Source of the DNA: Chromera velia
Taxonomy: Eukaryota > Sar > Chromeraceae
DNA length: 28,588 nucleotides
NCBI GenBank assembly: GCA_018398765.1
Contig: JAHBMJ010000708.1
Location: forward strand, 13,600-42,187
Direction: 5' to 3'
The position numbers and the translations under genes were made by a program. Positions within the stretch are counted from its first letter, which is position 1, and every line of letters begins with the position of its first letter. The notes beneath the pieces were generated by a model. That model was not told the DNA's origin, made no database searches, and was given only the letters and a program-made list of their open reading frames with translations. Shown in pieces: positions 1 to 11,679 of the stretch.

Positions 1-52
1 CTCTCTGTGTGTGTATGTGTGTCTGTGTGTGTGTGAGAGAGAGAGAGAGGGA

Positions 53-99
<47 letters not shown>

Positions 100-145
100 T
101 GTGTCTTCCTGCCTACCTGTCTGTCTGTCTGTCTGTCTGTGCCTG
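1..145. repeat. GT / GA / CTGT microsatellite
   Basis: Compound simple repeat: a GT-rich tract (about 1-34), an almost pure GA tract (about 35-96), then a CTGT tract (about 115-140). Reading frames through it translate as Arg-Glu or Val-Cys runs and are not genes. It probably lies inside or near the intron upstream of the exon that begins at 323. Confidence 0.95.
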
Positions 146-322
146 TTTGCGTCCGCGTGTTTCATTGTTTGTGCGAATGCGTGCACGAAAATATTTTCCC
201 CTATGTGCAAGCACAAGAAAAAATGGGCAGACGTACTGGCGTGCTCAATGATGCATGTGAGTATACTCTGTTGCTAAATGTCTACGAGAAATCTCGCGCA
301 TTTTGCCGTATATTCATTTCAG

Positions 323-845
323 ACGACCAGTATCAAACGCCTGGGGAGCCCGTGCCACGTCTGGCTGACCAGTGGCTCGAAGAGACCCGGAGACGAGACC
401 AATTTTGGCTGGTAGAAAGACGGTCCACGAAGTCGGCTCAGGAGGGAACAGGGGAGCAGATGGCTTTCGCATGGATGAAGCCAGACGGAACTGCAGTTTG
501 TCTCTCAGTACCAACCGGTGCGAGCCCTCCCTCGCCGTTCAAGGTCGGTCAAGAAAGCGACCGCAATTCCTTTCCTCACTGCCTTTCCTCTCCCCTTGCA
601 TTCTGAGCAATTGTCTTCTATCCAGATGTGTCTATACAGCGAAAATGCTCGCCTCTCTTTGTGCTACTTTATTCTTCTGGGCTGTGCTCTTTTTCCGTTT
701 CTCCCGCCCCTTGTTGCAGGTGGGGCCTTGTACAGCAGCCGAGCTGAGCAGGGAGCTTGAGGTGTCGGCATACCGTCCGGGTACAGAGAGTCAAGTGCCA
801 ACAGAGACAACAACAACCAATAATGGAGACGGAGAAGGGCCCTGA
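323..845 (+). CDS. 3' end of an unrecognised gene, two putative exons (323-543, 720-845)
   Basis: I do not recognise this gene. A good acceptor (TATTCATTTCAG) ends at 322. The frame after it encodes a charged, Trp-containing segment (RLADQWLEETRRRDQFWL and onward) that looks coding. A donor AAG|GTCGGT follows 543. The next acceptor, with a C/T-rich tract and TTGTTGCAG, ends at 719. The donor and acceptor are both phase 0, so PSPFK joins VGPCTAAELSRELEVSAY. The protein then runs through a Thr/Asn-rich tail to TGA at 843-845. The first codon at 323 is split, so at least one exon lies upstream, probably outside the window. No domain or membrane segment is visible. The hydrophobic stretch read straight through 640-720 would be intronic. 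The exon borders are my inference. An unspliced frame that continues to a stop at 604 is the alternative. Confidence 0.45.
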
Positions 846-3257
846 TCAATGCAGGTTGACTCGATGACTGGCTCTTTTATCCATTTATTCAACGGTCCGC
901 AGAACAGCACAGCGTCTCGTTGACGGACGTTCTCGAGAAGCAAGGAGGTCTGACAGGACAAGGTAGAAGAACCGCGGAAAGAGAGGGCCTCGAGGCGTGA
1001 GGAGCAAATTTATTCAGGAGGTTTGAGCCGGTACGTGGAAATACACACATGGACAAAAGAACGTGGACAGTACGTCTGGGGAAAGATCACATGAGGATTT
1101 CAAGAGGGCAATGGGATGAGTCCAAAAGCATTTGTCAGAGAACTCAACCAACACTAGGGCCTTATATGTCATCCCGTCCCCACAAACCGGTTTCTCATTG
1201 TTTCAATATTGCGTGTGCTTTAATTGGCGCGCAGTCTTTCAAGAAGCAAGTAGATGCTGCATGATTTGCATGCAGTCTCTTTAATACTTAACAACTATTA
1301 CTTCTACTAGACAAAAGTTGCCTCAGACAGTGAGTAGGGCTACTAAAAACCAATTCAAATTCAAGTTATCCTAGAAGTTATCACCAATTAATTTAATTGC
1401 ATATTTTTTTACATCAGTGGGTTAATTCAATGCTAAAGTGAGTAATGATTATAAATTTTATTAATGCTTATCAACTTTTGATAATCGTTATTCATTTTTT
1501 CATTAATGGTAATAATCATTATTCATTTCATAATTTTTATATAGAGATTGGTCTTACAATTGTTTATTTTTTTTCAACCTAATGACAGACTAAGGTTTCA
1601 AATAAGTTAAAAAACAATTTTGATTATGATATGAAAAGCTCATTTCACATGTTTTTAATGTTGAAGTCAATAATGATTATCGGAAATCGATAGTGACTAT
1701 TAGAAAATAATGGTTTTCGATTATATAAGAATAATGAAAAACGAGTTAACCTACTGATGTATATAATGAAAATTAACTTCTAAAATGATTTAATATAACT
1801 TCTATAGGTAGTAAGTTGCTAGATAACTTAAACTTTACGTTACTTTACGTGTATTTCATGATATTTCATGTACGTGCGTACATTAGTAAGCAAGACAAAC
1901 TTGAAAGACAATTTTAGCCCTAGCCGAGGTAGACCGGGTAGTCTAGCGGGTAGTACATCAAACGTACATAGAAAAAAGGGTGCTTCATATGCACTACCGC
2001 TTCAGCCTTCCAACAAATTAAGATATTGTTCTGCGCTCCTCTTACTCGTAAGTAAACAGGCAGGAGTGGAAACTGGAAGCTAGAGGTCTGCTTAGGTGAA
2101 ATAACTCTTACGAGACTAGAAGGAGCAAAGGTTGTCTATACTGTCAGTAGATGAATATATGTGTACAGATGTTCAAAGCTGCAGTCGATCAGTGTTCAAG
2201 TGCATGTGTTCAGGAGTGTTCCGATTCAGATGTAAGTCGATTCGATTGAAGGACAGAAAGAAACAGGATGATGATTCCAACAGATTTCTGAATTTGTGCA
2301 AGAGATTTGATCGTTAATGCATGTGACAGACATACACAGAAACAGATACGCGCTTCTGTGTCTGTTTCTGTGTGTGTTTCTGTCCTTATGTATGTCTTCG
2401 TGTCCTATCTCTGTCTTTATGTCTGTCTCTATATCTATTTCTGTGTGTGTCCCCATGTATATCATCACCATAATCGGCTATTCCCTTGTATGTGTCCACG
2501 TGTATATCACCACCATAATCGGCTTCTGTAATCGGCTTTAGTATGTCTCTGTCAGTGACTACAATTACCCTTTTCATAAATCGCGATAACCTTAAGCCAG
2601 CTCATCTTATACCAACTTCACCATTCTTACTCTTTTCACTTTGCATCTTAACCGACTTTAAGATTTTAATCTATTCAAAATGAATTTATTTCATTTTATT
2701 TCAATAATTTCTAGTACTAACTTCTTTTTCTTTTACCTCTTCCTGGCAAACCACTTTTTGACTGTCAAATTTAACATAATAATATAGGGTGAAACCCAAA
2801 ATGCAACCACTGCATGGAGTGTTTCTACGCGTTCTAATAATTATATATGGTACTTAAGTTGATGTGAGTACTTGGGATATGTAATAATGTTTCGTAGTAC
2901 ATTTAACATACGTACAACTATAATATAGGTCATCACTGAGATAACTTAATAATGATTATTGAAATAAGGCCATTATTTAGATAATAGCAATAATAATTAT
3001 CATAAACCGATAATAAACCATAATAATTATGCAAAACCCTCAACTTTACCATAAAATTTTGTCAGATTTATGGCGTGTTTTTAGGTGAAAAACGAATCAA
3101 AGTTCTTAAAATAATGTGTTTTAAAACTTTGATTAAGCCCACTAAGGCTTGTGAAACGTATTTTTGTTCATCATCAAAATAATTATTATTTTTTAAATAG
3201 TGGTTATAAAAAAATAATTATTAGAAAAATTTGGTTTGAGTTATCCTACTGATGGTG
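846..3257. other. AT-rich intergenic DNA with repeat debris, no gene seen
   Basis: No convincing coding frame occurs here. 846-1300 is moderate in GC and is probably the 3' flank of the preceding gene. 1300-1880 and 2660-3257 are strongly AT-rich and full of AATAATTATT-type palindromic words. Both AT-rich blocks contain the near-identical word GAGTTA(A/T)CCTACTGATG (1743-1759 and 3238-3254), which suggests two decayed relatives of one small element. 2300-2540 is a CTGT/GTGT-rich tract. A word including CACCATAATCGGCT is repeated at about 2465-2485 and 2510-2525. Confidence 0.6.
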
Positions 3258-3269
3258 CTACCTAGGGGG

Positions 3270-3882
3270 CAGGGTTGCCGATTTTTTTGGCGGTAGACAA
3301 GCTTCATTACCGGTAACCGGTAATTACCGGCAAAGTTTGCTGGCAGTCGGAAAAGGCTTGGTAGAAAAATAACAGTCACTCACACTCCGTTATAGGTCAA
3401 TCAATCAATCATAGGTGGCACAGTCCGAAGAAGTGCTTTTACCATACTTTTACCATCCAGTTGTAACTGGCAGTATGCGAGGTGCAAGACAGTCACTAGG
3501 TCAAGTGATGCATGCCGGTCGATCCTAGGATCTATATTATTAATTGTATTAATACAGATGAGAATACAAATACAGATGGATCGAACAGAATAAAAACATA
3601 AGCAAAAAGAAGTCTCTTTATGTTATTGTGAACAGTACTAACTTCTATAAGGTGTAAACTCTGGATGAGTATACCTTAGGAGCCGACTACGCTAATTACT
3701 GCTAAGTCGTTACTCGTCCCTTACTTTGATCGCTCTCAAACAATGGCTCAAGGCCTGATACAGAGAAGCAGAACAGTAGGATCATTTTTTTTGTTGGTAA
3801 AAGGAAGGTAGACTGAGATCATTATCGGTTACTGGCAATTGCCGGTAGACTACACCTGTTACCGACAAGAAAAGCAACCCTG
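3270..3882. mobile_element. Nested hAT-like non-autonomous element (613 bp)
   Basis: It begins CAGGGTTGC and ends GCAACCCTG, a 9-bp terminal inverted repeat of the hAT type. Both sides carry the identical 8-bp target duplication CTAGGGGG (3262-3269 and 3883-3890), the length hAT transposases make. Removing the element and one duplicate restores the terminal repeat of the surrounding foldback element, so the order of insertion is clear. The interior near both ends is rich in ACCGGTAA-like words (about 3300-3330 and 3825-3850). There is no coding capacity. Confidence 0.88.
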
Positions 3883-4614
3883 CTAGGGGGACAAAATTAA
3901 TGTATATTATATCTAAGAAGCATATCTTCAATACAATCATCATGGGCTTATGGCACCCTAGTAAAAGTAATTTAACATCAGACTAGAAGATAACTTCGTA
4001 TTTATATATAGCTCTGTCGTTTTGCTTTATATGTTAAATCTGTAAAATTAAAAAATGGTAGTCGAGGAGCGCTCTAGGAATTGAAAAAAAAATTCTAGGA
4101 CTTCAAACTAAATTTTTGACCTAATGTGAGGTCCGTAGGACCCAACTAGTTAGTATAAGTCTTCACTAAGTCCACTTGGTCAGCTTGGTCCAACACTGCC
4201 CCTTTTATCTGACAAACTCAAATCTTCGTTTTTTTTAAAAAAAATATGCATTAATTTTGTCCCCCTAGGTGTGGAGCGCTCAACATTAATTCATCAATTA
4301 AATCAAAACGTCAAAAAGATATAAATCAATTTCATGTAAAAATATTTTGAATAATTTGTGATACAATGATACTGTTTGATATGGGTTAACATTTGGGATT
4401 GATTTTATTTTCATCATAGTGTGTCTATGAAATTTCTGTTTTTTGTTTTTCAGTTTTTAAAAAAAAAATCATAGAGGGCCTACACGTATTGCTGTAAGGC
4501 TTTGCTTACAACAACAATACAGTTGAAAAGCGTCAACGTTTTTCTTTCATTACTGTAAACTTGTGCGGCTGTTTGTTATCTATTAGAATTATTTTGGTTT
4601 TAAAAAGTTTTTAT

Positions 4615-4778
4615 AAGTAGAAATTGAAACATCGATATCGGCCAGATAGTCAAGCACCCGGGTCAGTCCATTCTTCTCAGCCCACTGAACAGAAACAATA
4701 CTCCAATCTGTAATCTAAAGGCAAACATTGCATTCTTCCAGCAGCCTCTCCCAGACCTGTTCTGTTGTGAAACAGATT
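4615..4778 (-). repeat. Inner part of foldback left arm with a protein-like frame
   Basis: Inverted copy of 5193-5365. Read on the minus strand it gives FTTEQVWERLLEE, a TAG, then ITDWSIVSVQWAEKNGLTRV and about 20 further residues before a stop. The right arm gives almost the same reading with a few substitutions. It is either a gene fragment captured by the element or a remnant of its own transposase. I do not recognise a family. Confidence 0.4.
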
Positions 4779-5192
4779 CCAAAAACTTGAAAAGAGGGAG
4801 AACTTTGTAAACACAGAACGGTCACTTTCAATTCATATTTCAAAGCACATGCTTTTCTTGGAAAGACCTTTAAGGTAGAAGCCTGGTAGACTCTGTTATA
4901 TGCCAATCCCTCAGTCAAGCTAAATCGCTTTCAAGTATCCTACTCTGCTCTTCTGTTTGTTGCTTAGTCTGTCTCTGTAATGAAAAGAGTGAAGGTAGTG
5001 CTAAAATACTTGGCAATACACACAGTGTATTGCAGAACAGACAGAAAGTAAGTTAAGAACAGCATTCTTTTCTCACCAGAGGTAGCAGATATAAAAAGCT
5101 ATAACTTGAAAGAATGACAGTGTCTGATGACAGCTAGGCGTTATAAGAACAGACTAGGAGTGAGAAGTGACTTTGTCAAAAATGAAAATTGT

Positions 5193-5365
5193 CGATTCTG
5201 TTTTACAACAGAACAGGTCTGGAAGAGGCTGCTGGAAGAATACAATTTTTACCTTTAGATTACAGATTGGAGCATTGTTTCTGTTCAGTGGGCTGAGAAG
5301 AATGGACTGACCCGGGTGCTTGACCATCTGGCCGATATCGATGTTTCAATTTCTACTTATAAAAA
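5193..5365 (+). repeat. Inner part of foldback right arm, mirror of 4615-4778
   Basis: The plus-strand reading is FTTEQVWKRLLEEYNFYL, a TAG stop, then ITDWSIVSVQWAEKNGLTRV and a further Asp/Ile-rich stretch ending at TAA near 5381. It is near-identical to the minus-strand reading of the left arm. The TAG is present in both arms, so it predates their separation or was copied between them. Confidence 0.4.
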
Positions 5366-5600
5366 CTTTTTAAAACTAAAATAATTCTAATAGATAACAA
5401 ACAGAGAGCGCTCCTAGACTACCATTTTTCAATTTTACAGATTTAACATATAAAGCAAAACGACAGAGCTATATATAAATAGGAAGTTATCTTCTAGTCT
5501 GACGTTAAATTACTTTTACTAGGGTGCCATAAGCCTATAATGATTGTGTTGAAGATATGCTTCTTAGATATAATATACATTAATTTTGTCCCCCTAGGTA

Positions 5601-6337
5601 GTATTTATATATATATATATATATATATATAACTTTAAACATATTGTACTATATTGTTTAAACTTTGTTTTAATTCAAAAAACATGCAGTTATTTTTTAA
5701 ACAACAGCTACACAACACTCATGCAAAATATCCGTATTCTAGTCCGCATTACAACTAATTACAACAGTTAACATGAGCTTCAAGTTAATTGTTTAAGAGA
5801 AAACAGAATAAAGAACAAATGGTTCTAACTGAGCTTTTCTTTTGATATGCTATCCCTATAGCTCTAGTCCTAGCTAGTAGTATATCCCTTAGTATATGTT
5901 TCACGGTGGTAATCTAATTGTACAACCTTAGACACAGCTTAAAACATACAGCCTCAGTCAGCCTGAGCAAAAGTGAAAGCAATTAAGTTCAGCTCATTTA
6001 CTGAGGCATTTGACAGCCACTATCCTTGCACTCAAGCTTCTCTTTCGCCTATATCTAGTCGTCTGCCTTCCTCTCCTCTTTTCTCTTTTTCTTACTCTGC
6101 CCCATCACTTGCATGTACCTGTCCGGAGGTTGCGGGAAAGCAAATAAGCCAGTGATGAAGGCTTTTGGGAGAGGCTAAAAGAGAAAAACACATGCATGTC
6201 CCGCCAATGCCTCCACTCCGTCTTTTCACGTACTTCATCCCCTTCTTTACGTACACCTAGTCTATCTTTCTCTCTTTATCTGTCCCGGTCCAAGAATTGC
6301 AACCAATGTGTCTGGAATTCCTCTCTGCCCAACAGGC
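5601..6337. other. AT microsatellite and 3' flank of the minus-strand gene
   Basis: A TA dinucleotide tract covers about 5606-5631, followed by AT-rich sequence to about 5950. From about 6000 base composition rises, and this is probably the 3' untranslated flank of the gene ending at 6338. No supported gene is seen. The 60-codon frame at 5973-6155 is short and has no supporting features. Confidence 0.5.
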
Positions 6338-9300
6338 TTAGCATCGACGAAGAAGGTCTGAGATGAGCATAGAAGAAGAAAGAGACGGGGAAGAAGAAGT
6401 CCCATGCAGACCTGGTCGAGGAATCCGATGAGAAACGGAGAAACTGTTTAGGTTGAAGTTTCCGTTTTCGCTCCTCTTCTCAATGAAAGAAACTGTGGGT
6501 GCCTCTGGAGACATTTCCGGAAGTCCCACACCTTCACTGGCTTGGGTTGTGACAGCCTGTTGCGTCTCTTGAAAGCTCGACACGGCATGTCCTTGGCCCA
6601 TCCGGCCTTGAGGACCTACTCCTGTGGCTTTCCCCCCCCGAGATGGGCTTCTCCTCTTTTCCCTTTGGGAGGACTTCTGTTGCCTCTGCTGATGCTGTGA
6701 CAGTCTTCCCCTCTGTGCAAAAGCGGCTTTTTCAATGCTGTCGGTCGTCTGAATCGACGAAAATCTTCGTGAAATCTCTTCAAGACGTTCATCCACGAGA
6801 CGCAACGCATCATCTGCTGCCTCTGAGAGGAAGGGAGCGAAGGGGGGAAAGTCCGGAAATGAAATTCGCGTTGGAGGAACCTTGGAATGAGACTGTGATG
6901 GGGGCGAAGGAACGGGGCGTGAATGGTCTTTTTGTTTTTCCTTTTCTTTCATTTGTGTCTTTCTTGCTTCTTTTTGGAGAGGAAACGACGGCCCCGATAT
7001 CAGCTTTTTGGTATTCTCTGCAGGGAGCCCTGAGGCTGGCCACTTCTGTTGAGGGGACATCAGCGATAGATACACACTCCCTCCACCCCCCCGAGGATTT
7101 CTGCAGTGATTAAGAAAAGTTGGAAAGCCACCGGAGGATCGGAACAGACCTGCCTTTCCACTGGAGAGTATTCTGTTTGCAGCACGCGGCCCATGAGGGG
7201 TCTTTTTCAGGGGCAGCGGGGAATTGTCAATGAGATTGTGTTTCACCTGTATTGTCGGTTTGTCCTCTTTGCCGGTGGCCCTTTCTTTGTCGAGTGCTGC
7301 AAAATGCCCCTCTTCTGCACGCTCCCTCTCCGGTCGAGCCTCTCTTTGTTGCTGCTGCTGTTGTTGGTATTGGAATCTGTGCACCACGGCAGTTGCTTGG
7401 GGTGGCGGGTTTGCAAGTTTGTTGGAGTCCCCCTCCTTCTGTAGGAAGGCACTTTTGCTCTTCATGAAAGAGGCCCCTGAAAGGAGAGCAGCAGTCTCGT
7501 CAGATGTGGATAAAGAGAGGGAGGGGGGTGGGTGACGCGGTCGGGCGGCTGGGGCCTCCTGTTGGACTTGGGCGGGGCTCGGAGTGGGTGAAGGGAAAGG
7601 TGCGGGCGGCGCGGAGGCTTTACCATGCACCTGCAGAACTTCCCGTTTCTGTCGCTCTGGCACATTAAAAAGAGGGGAATTGAAGTGAACACTTTTGTGT
7701 GTATCGGACAGTCTGTACGGGGACTGTGGGAAATCTGGAGGTCCCGAAAAATCATTGTCTGCATTCCGTTTCCCATTCTTTTTTCCCGCGCACGGCTGAC
7801 GTTGGATGCTTCTGTTTGAGATGGGCATTCCTATCTCTCCCTTTGTGTCGCTCGGTCCCTTTCCAGGTTGAAAGTCCGAATCTCTCTGGAAAGGATGACT
7901 GATCAGTCCGTGGACACCAGATTTTATTTCGGATGCCCGAGAAAAGGATTGGGCTTCGTCATAGCGGGGGACCCTGAGAGACGACTGCAAAACGAGTTTC
8001 TTGCTTGCCTCTTGATGCTCTTCCTTTGTCCAGGACTGTACGCGTTGATTGACAAGGGCGGAATGAGAACGTTGGTCCGAAAGGTGGGAAAGCTCTCCTC
8101 CAGTGTCACTGTCAATGACCTGATTGGAATCTGTTTGCTGCTGATGCTGATAGGGGTTGAAGTGCTTCGGAGAGAGCTCCAGGTCGTTTGGCATTAGGGC
8201 AGATGCTGGGGGCAGAAGCACATCAAGAGGATTGTCACAGATCATGGAGTGAGGAGAGAGGTCAGCGGCTAAAGTTCCTGCTGACTGCAAGGGAGAATGA
8301 GGAGGAGAGGGGGGGAGGGGGACAGGAGAGCGGAGATCCGGTGGCTCCATTCGAATTCCCTCTCTTTCTTCTTCTTCTTCTTCTTCTTCTTCTCCTTCTT
8401 CGTTTTCAGTGCCTTTCTTGCTCACTGGCACTTCGACCTCATCTTCTTCCTCCTCTTCCTCTTCTTCAAACACATCCTCACCCTCTCCATTCTCCTCTCC
8501 CTTATGGTTTTTTGCCTCTTTTGTCTCTGGAAGGAGAGAATCAGAGGGGTGAGCGTTGCTATCTCCAACACCTTCGGGCTTCCAGCTAACTGCGAATGCA
8601 CAGCCGCAATACCCGTTTCCATCCGTCCATTCTACCCCACCCAGCTTTCCCTGCCCCCCACCTCGCCACGATCCGGCCTGTTCTAAAGGGGAGAGAGAGA
8701 CTGACAAGGTCGGATTCTGAGAGGTGAGGTCCTCCTGCCTCATCTCTTTCGCTCTTTCCTCTCCGCCTTGCAATGTTCTCTCATCGTCTTCCTGATACAG
8801 GTCAGTCTGCCATCTCAATCGGTCTCCACTGTCCCCATTGAAAGTTAAAGAAGATCTACGAGACAAACCCTGTCTGTCTCCGATTCGAATCAAAGGTTCT
8901 CCTGCAAGGACCTTTCTTGGCTGCGTTGTCTGCTTTAGAGGAAGGTCTGCGCCGCTTCTCTCCACACATCCTTGCTTTCTTTCAAGACAGGAACTCACTG
9001 ATTCTTTTCGTTCGTTTCCTTCTCTCTCTGATGATCGTTGTGCCTTGATCTTTGGTTTTTCATCCGTGCTCTCCTTCTCTCTCGTGGGCTTCTCTTCACG
9101 AAGCTGGATGTACCCACGCTCAAGTTTATGTGCAGACAACTTGCTGGTTTCCTCTTCACTTCCTTCAAAGCTCTCAATCTCGCATGCATCCCCGCACTGA
9201 ACCACAGGTACTGCACACTGTAAGACTGGCTGCGGCTCTTCCATTGTCGAATGAAACAGGGAGACAGACTGGGACACAGTCCTCGAAGGGGAGACCGACC

Positions 9301-10912
9301 TGCGTTCGTATGCCTTTTCTCGTTCTCTTTCGTTTGAGCCCAAGTGACCTTTTGTCTTTCTGCTTCTACATGCAATGTCTTGAAAAGTTTCCCTTCCTCC
9401 TTCTTCATCTTTTGCATTTCCTTGTTTGTTGCATTGCTTCCCCTGTGACGAAAGTCCGCCTCTTCCCCTCCCCCCCTTTTCACCCAAGTCACTCTCATCG
9501 AGCAAAATTTCATGGTGGGCCTCCACGTCTTTCCCCTTTCTTTCCACATTCTCGTCCATTTCGCCCTTCCCCCCACTGGAATAAGACGGTCGTCCCTGTC
9601 CCCTTGGCACCGGTGCGGACCGGCGAGGGCACCAGAGGCCCCCTGACCCCCCGAGGCACCCGGAGACGGAGACGGCAGAAGGGCTTGATATTACTGCCCC
9701 GGTTGCAGCACTGATTTGTCTTTTGAAACCAGCAAGAGACGCTAGAAGTCCTTTCGACACGGCCGACGAGAAACTTGCTGTTGTATTCCCTGTCCCCTCG
9801 CCCTTTTTTGTGAATTCTCGAGACTGCTCTTCTCTTTCACGTTCTTTCTGCTTCTCTGTTTGTGAGTCGAAATTCGAGAGAATTTCCTCTACAGTTGGAC
9901 GGCAAACAAGAGAGCCGTCTCCGCCTGCCTCGCTAGTGCCCGTTCTTGAGATTGCTTCTTCGTCGTAATATCCGCTGCCCCTCTTCGCTGCACAGATACC
10001 CATCCGGCGCACGTGAGAGTTTTCAGCTGATGTACGCCGTGCTGACATACGGGACCGACAGAGAGATCGAGACCTACTAGCAGAAAGTGAGGACACGGAA
10101 GACGCAGCGGATGGGCGAGAGCGGACAGCAGACAATGGCCGTGCCCTCCTACCTAACTCTTCTCGGAGGTCTGCAGCAGTATGATTCGGCTTTCTGTTGT
10201 TAGTTGCCGAAGAGAGTCGGTCGATGGGATGAAAGCTATATGCCTCCAGAGGGGGAGGCCGACTTGGCGTTGCCGCATTTCTGCTGGGGGTGGCCTCCAG
10301 TAGGTTGCTGATTTCTGCGGTGTTTTTCTGCGACCCCACCCACACGCCATTCTCTTCCCCTGGGCCTCTTCTCCCTCCTTCGATCGCACCAGAGAGGAGG
10401 CTGGCTGCAGATGAAAAGGACATGTCCCTATGTTCGTCCGGCATCATCTGTGCAGGCCTATTGGAACTTGAAATTTGGAGATCAGTGGCAATTTGACAGT
10501 TCAACACGTTGAAACCCTCCCCCCCTCCCCCCTTTTTCCCATCTCTTCTCAAGCTTTCACTTTCGTGTTGCTCGACTGCTGTGAAAGATTTCGGCTGTCT
10601 TCTGCTCTTCCTGTTCGTTGGCTTGCGCTGTTGCATTTCTGCACTTGGGATACGCCCGACACAATCCTTCTCCGGGACACTCCCTGTACGGAAACTTTTT
10701 TTCTTGTCTTCGCAGAAGACTGGAGTAAACTTGTCGCTCCTGACTTTCGATCTTTCGTCTGCGAACAGGAATGGGGGAAGGAGCAGTGCACACGAAAGTC
10801 AGGAATCGATAGTGACACACGGAGAAGACCACACACACACAAACACACACACACGCACACGCACACGCACACGCACACGCACGCGCACACGCACACGCAC
10901 ACACAGACGCAC

Positions 10913-10944
<32 letters not shown>

Positions 10945-11547
10945 GCACACACGCACACGCACACGCACGCGGACAGGACGACGCACACCCCCCCCACTGT
11001 TTTCACCTTTTGAAACTGCGTAACAACCCTTTTATTTCCTGCTCAGATGCACGCACTTGAATCGTTTCTGGATCCTTGGTGTATGAATATTTGATGAAAG
11101 CACTCTGTACTTCGTATGTCTTCTCTTCGCTGCCTTTCTGGGTCAAACTCGTGCTAGGGCCATATCTCATTCTGTCGTTGTCCCTGCTTTGCCTTCACGA
11201 CAGTCCTTTTCTAAACAGTTCAGCTTTCATTCGTACATTCAGCGTGGGAACGAGAAAACAAAAACAGAACGCGAGGAGGAGACTTGAGAAAGCACACCCA
11301 TCTTGCGTAATTTTTCGCGCCCGAAATTGCAAAACAGTAACGAAAGGACATACAGACCAGACAGACCATTCAGCATCCGGAGAAGCTCCACTTCTTTCAA
11401 TCGAAGAGCTCCTATCTCCTCTCTCGCCGAGGAGAAGAAGGGGTGGTGTGTGTTGCCTAGAGGGTTCTCATCCGACATTCCAATCAGCGCCTCCAGATTC
11501 TCTACCCTCCTCCTGCACTGATCCAGCAGCGCTTCAGTGGAGGTCAT
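6338..11547 (-). CDS. Large low-complexity protein of unknown function, two exons
   Basis: I do not recognise the family. Exon 2 (10758-6338) is open for more than 1,470 codons and ends at TAA. The first ATG inside it is at 10636, but an acceptor (CCTGTTCGCAG after a C/T-rich tract) at 10759-10760 suggests the frame is entered by splicing. Exon 1 probably starts at the ATG at 11547 (MTSTEALLDQCRRRVENLEA), a short coiled-coil segment. Donors G|GTCTGT after 11367 or 11358 keep phase with the acceptor; GTATGT after 11355 does not. Numbered from 10636, the protein is basic and Ser/Arg-rich near residues 150-220. It has acidic runs at about 720-760, a Gln run near 1090, Pro-rich segments, and a conserved-looking helix near 1270-1310 (ALRLVDERLEEISRRF). 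No signal peptide or membrane segment is seen. It resembles disordered scaffold or cytoskeletal proteins, but that is only an impression. All Gln codons are CAA/CAG, which argues for the standard code in the host. Confidence 0.7.
8361..8400. repeat. CTT microsatellite inside the coding exon
   Basis: A run of CTT/CTC triplets on the plus strand is read on the minus strand as a Glu run in the large protein. Being a triplet repeat, its length can change without breaking the frame. A second, less regular acidic tract is encoded at about 8435-8475. Confidence 0.85.
10829..10972. repeat. CA / CGCA repeat in the probable intron
   Basis: About 145 bp of CACA and CGCACA units. It falls between the putative acceptor at 10758 and the donor near 11358-11367 of the minus-strand gene, so it is intronic in that model. 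The minus-strand reading is GTGTGTGCG, which is rich in potential alternating purine-pyrimidine (Z-form) sequence. Confidence 0.9.
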
Positions 11548-11679
11548 CGATGAGGGGTCTGGTGGGTTTCCTTCTTTGGCACAAGGGCCAGCAGCCTTTC
11601 TTTGAATGCTTCCTGTTTCCATCCCCGAAAACTGAAAGGCTTTCCCGTCCCTCCCAGCAAAGCCAAAGCTAAACGTCAA

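Larger units (their letters stand above)
3261..5598. mobile_element. Foldback-type DNA element with long terminal inverted repeats
   Basis: The two ends are mirror images. The left end begins CCTAGGGGGACAAAATTAAT (interrupted by a nested insertion) and the right end finishes with its reverse complement at 5598. A TA dinucleotide flanks both ends, as expected of Tc1/mariner-type insertion. The left arm is 3261-3269, 3883-4075 and about 4568-4778. The right arm is about 5193-5598 and is uninterrupted. The left arm also carries about 490 bp absent from the right arm (about 4076-4567). That block contains another copy of the same terminus (ATTAATTTTGTCCCCCTAGG, ending near 4268) and is bounded in part by two GGAGCGCTC words (4066-4074, 4273-4281). 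The centre, 4779-5192, is unique. No transposase is recognisable, so it is non-autonomous or badly decayed. Confidence 0.75.

Noticed and set aside
6338-10636. Host-wide UAR=Gln genetic code
   Set aside because: This 1,432-codon, Gln-rich frame contains no UAR codon before its TAA terminator, which argues for the standard code.
10549-11060. Several overlapping frames of 145-183 codons on both strands
   Set aside because: They are produced by the CA/CGCA microsatellite (His-Thr, Arg-Thr or Val-Cys runs) and the flank of the real exon.
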